Made by a program: the position numbers and the translations under genes. 5,883 nt of DNA. Origin: Saprospiraceae bacterium. GTDB taxonomy: Bacteria; Bacteroidota; Bacteroidia; Chitinophagales; Saprospiraceae. The stretch covers positions 1 through 5,883 of the forward strand of contig SLKL01000227.1 in the NCBI GenBank assembly GCA_007134625.1. Direction: 5' to 3'. Of the stretch, positions 5,191 to 5,883 are shown piece by piece; the stretch's first letter is position 1; each line of letters begins with the position of its first letter. The notes below the pieces were generated by a model. That model saw only the letters and a list, made by a program, of their open reading frames with translations. It was not told where the DNA came from and made no database searches.

Positions 5191-5883
5191 TTATTCAATC
5201 CCCACTTTCAAAAATGGAATCCTAAAATCCGGATAAACACTCGTCTCAATAAAATAAATACCGTCCTTAAGATCTGTAGTATTTATGGTTAAAACTCCAT
5301 CTGAGAGATGATTTCCATTCAAATGCCTGATTACTTGGCCCTGAGTATTGAAGATTTTTGCATCAATTTTTCCGGCATATTGCAGCTCAGGTAAGTTTAT
5401 ACTCAATTTAGCATTTACCGGATTGGGAAAAATCGTGGGTAAGCTTTTCTCCTTATTGAGGTCCGCAAGATTGGATATAAGCACAGGAATTTCTTTACTC
5501 CAATCGGACTTTACGTTTTCTTCAACAGCTCTTACCCGAAAATAAATGACTCCTTCAGCCGGCTGATTAATCTGTAGTTCTTTCACATAAGACGCGACTT
5601 CTTCCAAAGAGGAAAAATCCGAATCACCCTCTTTTTTCCATTGCAACTCAAAGCCTTCAAACAAAACTGCATCCATCCCGTAGTCCCACATCAGCTCAAC
5701 CTGCTGCCCGGAAATTTCAGCTGAAATCCATTCCGGAGCCGGCATGTCGTCCATACAAATCCACTTAAATTTTTGATCCGCTAATTCTCTGAGGGCGGGC
5801 AAGATAGGATATAAAAACAAGCCCGGACAGGCTGTAGCACAACCATCCTGATGTCCGGAGATATGATTGAGTAAAATACCGGA
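5191..5883 (-). CDS. secreted N-acetylmuramoyl-L-alanine amidase, FN3-like and T9SS sorting domains, partial (N-terminus missing)
   Basis: The frame is open from the right edge to a TAA at 5193-5191, giving the last 230 residues. The first visible part, NHISGHQDGCATACPG (residues 6-21), is the C-terminal end of an Amidase_2/PGRP domain. His11 and Cys19 have the 8-residue spacing of two of the three zinc ligands in T7-lysozyme-like amidases (GHRDxxxTxCPG), with Thr17 between them. Such enzymes cut the bond between N-acetylmuramic acid and L-Ala in peptidoglycan. Residues about 48-135 look like one fibronectin type III domain (APEWISAEISGQQVELMW, then IYFRVRAVEENVKSDWS). Residues about 149-230 form a T9SS type A sorting domain, with FPNP (152-155), a FNTQGQVI strand (178-185) and LKDGIYFIE (205-213). 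The product should therefore cross the outer membrane through the type IX system. GHQD replaces the commoner GHRD. A start at the TTG near 5820 would cut off the amidase motif, so the gene clearly continues beyond the window. Confidence 0.88.
   Translation of the reverse strand, partial: SGILLNHISGHQDGCATACPGLFLYPILPALRELADQKFKWICMDDMPAPEWISAEISGQQVELMWDYGMDAVLFEGFELQWKKEGDSDFSSLEEVASYVKELQINQPAEGVIYFRVRAVEENVKSDWSKEIPVLISNLADLNKEKSLPTIFPNPVNAKLSINLPELQYAGKIDAKIFNTQGQVIRHLNGNHLSDGVLTINTTDLKDGIYFIETSVYPDFRIPFLKVGIE

Noticed and set aside
5348..5545. A 65-codon plus-strand open frame
   Set aside because: It is antisense to the T9SS and FN3 coding part of the amidase gene; the minus frame is clearly the real one.

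Overview
The window suggests a member of the Bacteroidota, probably a Cytophagales-type bacterium. The base composition is AT-rich, no gene has a strong Shine-Dalgarno sequence, and the gene at the right edge ends in a type IX secretion (T9SS) type A sorting domain, a hallmark of this phylum. The genus assignment is a guess.

Layout. Positions 1-1056 (minus) hold the first 352 codons of a polytopic GT-C type membrane protein that runs off the left edge. Next come an exported, probably outer-membrane beta-barrel protein (1162-1842, minus), a small exported thioredoxin-fold protein with a CPNC active site (1998-2429, minus), and an 83-residue single-span membrane protein (2696-2947, minus). A 477-base divergent gap carries a perfect 20-base palindrome and two degenerate short-period arrays. 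After it comes pdxA (3425-4492, plus), the only gene with a secure enzyme name. A 698-base convergent gap follows, with several AT-rich dyads and another 7-base-period array. The right edge (5191-5883, minus) is the C-terminal part of a secreted N-acetylmuramoyl-L-alanine amidase with a fibronectin III-like domain and a T9SS sorting domain.

How the genes relate. Four of the five minus-strand genes from 5883 down to 1 are exported or membrane proteins, and the fifth (the GT-C protein) is an integral membrane protein, so the window is mostly cell-envelope biology. Gaps of 105-266 bases between neighbours argue against one tight operon. pdxA serves vitamin B6 synthesis in the cytoplasm and shows no functional link to its neighbours here.

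I found no convincing CRISPR array, tRNA, rRNA, insertion sequence or defence cassette, and no clear new multi-gene system. The least-explained material is intergenic: the palindrome at 3112-3131, a 90-base stretch without G and with 8-base periodicity upstream of pdxA, 7-base-period arrays on both sides of pdxA, and a GC-rich island at 2561-2613 inside an otherwise AT-rich gap.
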